From assembly GCF_000620465.1 (NCBI RefSeq), contig NZ_JIBE01000003.1:248001-312000 (forward strand): 64,000 nt of DNA. The letters are read 5' to 3'. Origin of the DNA: Ralstonia sp. UNC404CL21Col (GTDB taxonomy: Bacteria; Pseudomonadota; Gammaproteobacteria; Burkholderiales; Burkholderiaceae). The position numbers and the translations under genes are program-made. The notes beneath the pieces are model-generated. The model saw nothing but the letters and a program-made list of their open reading frames with translations. It was not told the origin of the DNA and ran no database searches. This document shows, one piece after another, positions 63,790-64,000 of the stretch; within the stretch, counting starts at the first letter, position 1; every line of letters starts with the position of its first letter.

Positions 63790-64000
63790 ATGACCCAAGT
63801 CAAGCTGCACACCAACCACGGCGACATCACGCTGGCCCTGGACGCCGAGAAGGCACCGAAGTCGGTTGCGAACTTCGTCTCCTATGTGAAGGATGGCCAC
63901 TACAACGGCACGGTGTTCCACCGCGTCATCAAGGGCTTCATGATCCAGGGCGGCGGCTTCGAGCCGGGCGAGAAGATGAACCAGAAGCCCACGAAGGCTC
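63790..64000 (+). CDS. ppiB: Cytoplasmic peptidyl-prolyl cis-trans isomerase, cut by window edge
   Basis: The first 70 codons of a cyclophilin without signal peptide ([21 protein letters not shown]), with [15 protein letters not shown]. It resembles the preceding periplasmic paralogue (shared VANF and FHRV...GFMIQGGGF blocks), so the pair probably arose by duplication. An AAGGAA site at 63778-63783 precedes the ATG. The C-terminal half is outside the window. Confidence 0.93.
   Translation, partial: MTQVKLHTNHGDITLALDAEKAPKSVANFVSYVKDGHYNGTVFHRVIKGFMIQGGGFEPGEKMNQKPTKA

Overview
This window looks like ordinary core chromosome of a GC-rich betaproteobacterium in the Burkholderiaceae, most likely Ralstonia (pickettii/insidiosa/mannitolilytica side). 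The basis is recognition of protein sequences and gene order (ndk-rlmN-pilW-rodZ-ispG-hisS-yfgM; surE-pcm-nlpD-rpoS; dnaX-ebfC-recR with the 4.5S RNA gene divergent from it; a standalone type B L31). No database search was possible, so the species is inference. I see no insertion sequence, prophage, integrase, CRISPR array or transfer signature.

Layout. 1-6.8 kb (minus): ndk, rlmN, pilW, rodZ, ispG, hisS and the start of yfgM, tightly packed and partly translationally coupled. 7.1-10.3 kb: a YccA/Bax inhibitor family membrane protein, rlmD and an EEP-family hydrolase. 10.4-14.1 kb (minus): the stationary-phase block surE-pcm-nlpD-rpoS. 14.3-17.2 kb: a quinone oxidoreductase, then a NemR/NemA-like TetR regulator and flavin reductase with two related operator-like sites. 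17.2-22.2 kb (minus): LysR regulator, CaiB/BaiF CoA-transferase and a three-gene ABC importer. 22.4-23.7 kb: an OprB-type porin. 23.8-27.3 kb (minus): dnaX-ebfC-ABM-recR. 27.5 kb: 4.5S SRP RNA. 27.6-34.0 kb (minus): an AddB-like/AddA-like recombination nuclease pair. 34.2-36.0 kb: trxA and rho. 36.2-39.4 kb: a small regulatory island (sigma-54 activator with a VpsR-like degenerate receiver, an unknown ORF with a candidate sigma-54 promoter, and a LuxR-type regulator whose receiver lacks its phosphorylation site). 39.5-44.7 kb: MtfA peptidase, a secreted unknown, L31B, a GT-C glycosyltransferase and a MATE exporter. 44.8-46.8 kb (minus): tRNA-Ala, tRNA-Glu and tRNA-Asp downstream of gltX. 47-48.7 kb: a patatin lipoprotein and an NlpC/P60 hydrolase. 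48.9-54.6 kb (minus): yejABEF peptide importer. 54.9-62.2 kb: fabI, tRNA-Ser, then lysC, tilS, accA, an AlkA-type glycosylase with a histone H1-like tail, and cysS. 62.5-64 kb: TPR protein and two cyclophilins, the second cut by the window edge.

The parts least explained by known gene families are the 36.2-39.4 kb regulatory island and several expression-control features: a terminator-like hairpin abutting the hisS start, a C-rich leader without Shine-Dalgarno before rho, three genes (dnaX, surE, nemR-like) whose -10 box sits so close to the start codon that the mRNA would be leaderless or nearly so, and interlocking palindromes filling the promoter of the NlpC/P60 gene. These are hypotheses from inspection. 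I found nothing that clearly amounts to a wholly new multi-gene system.
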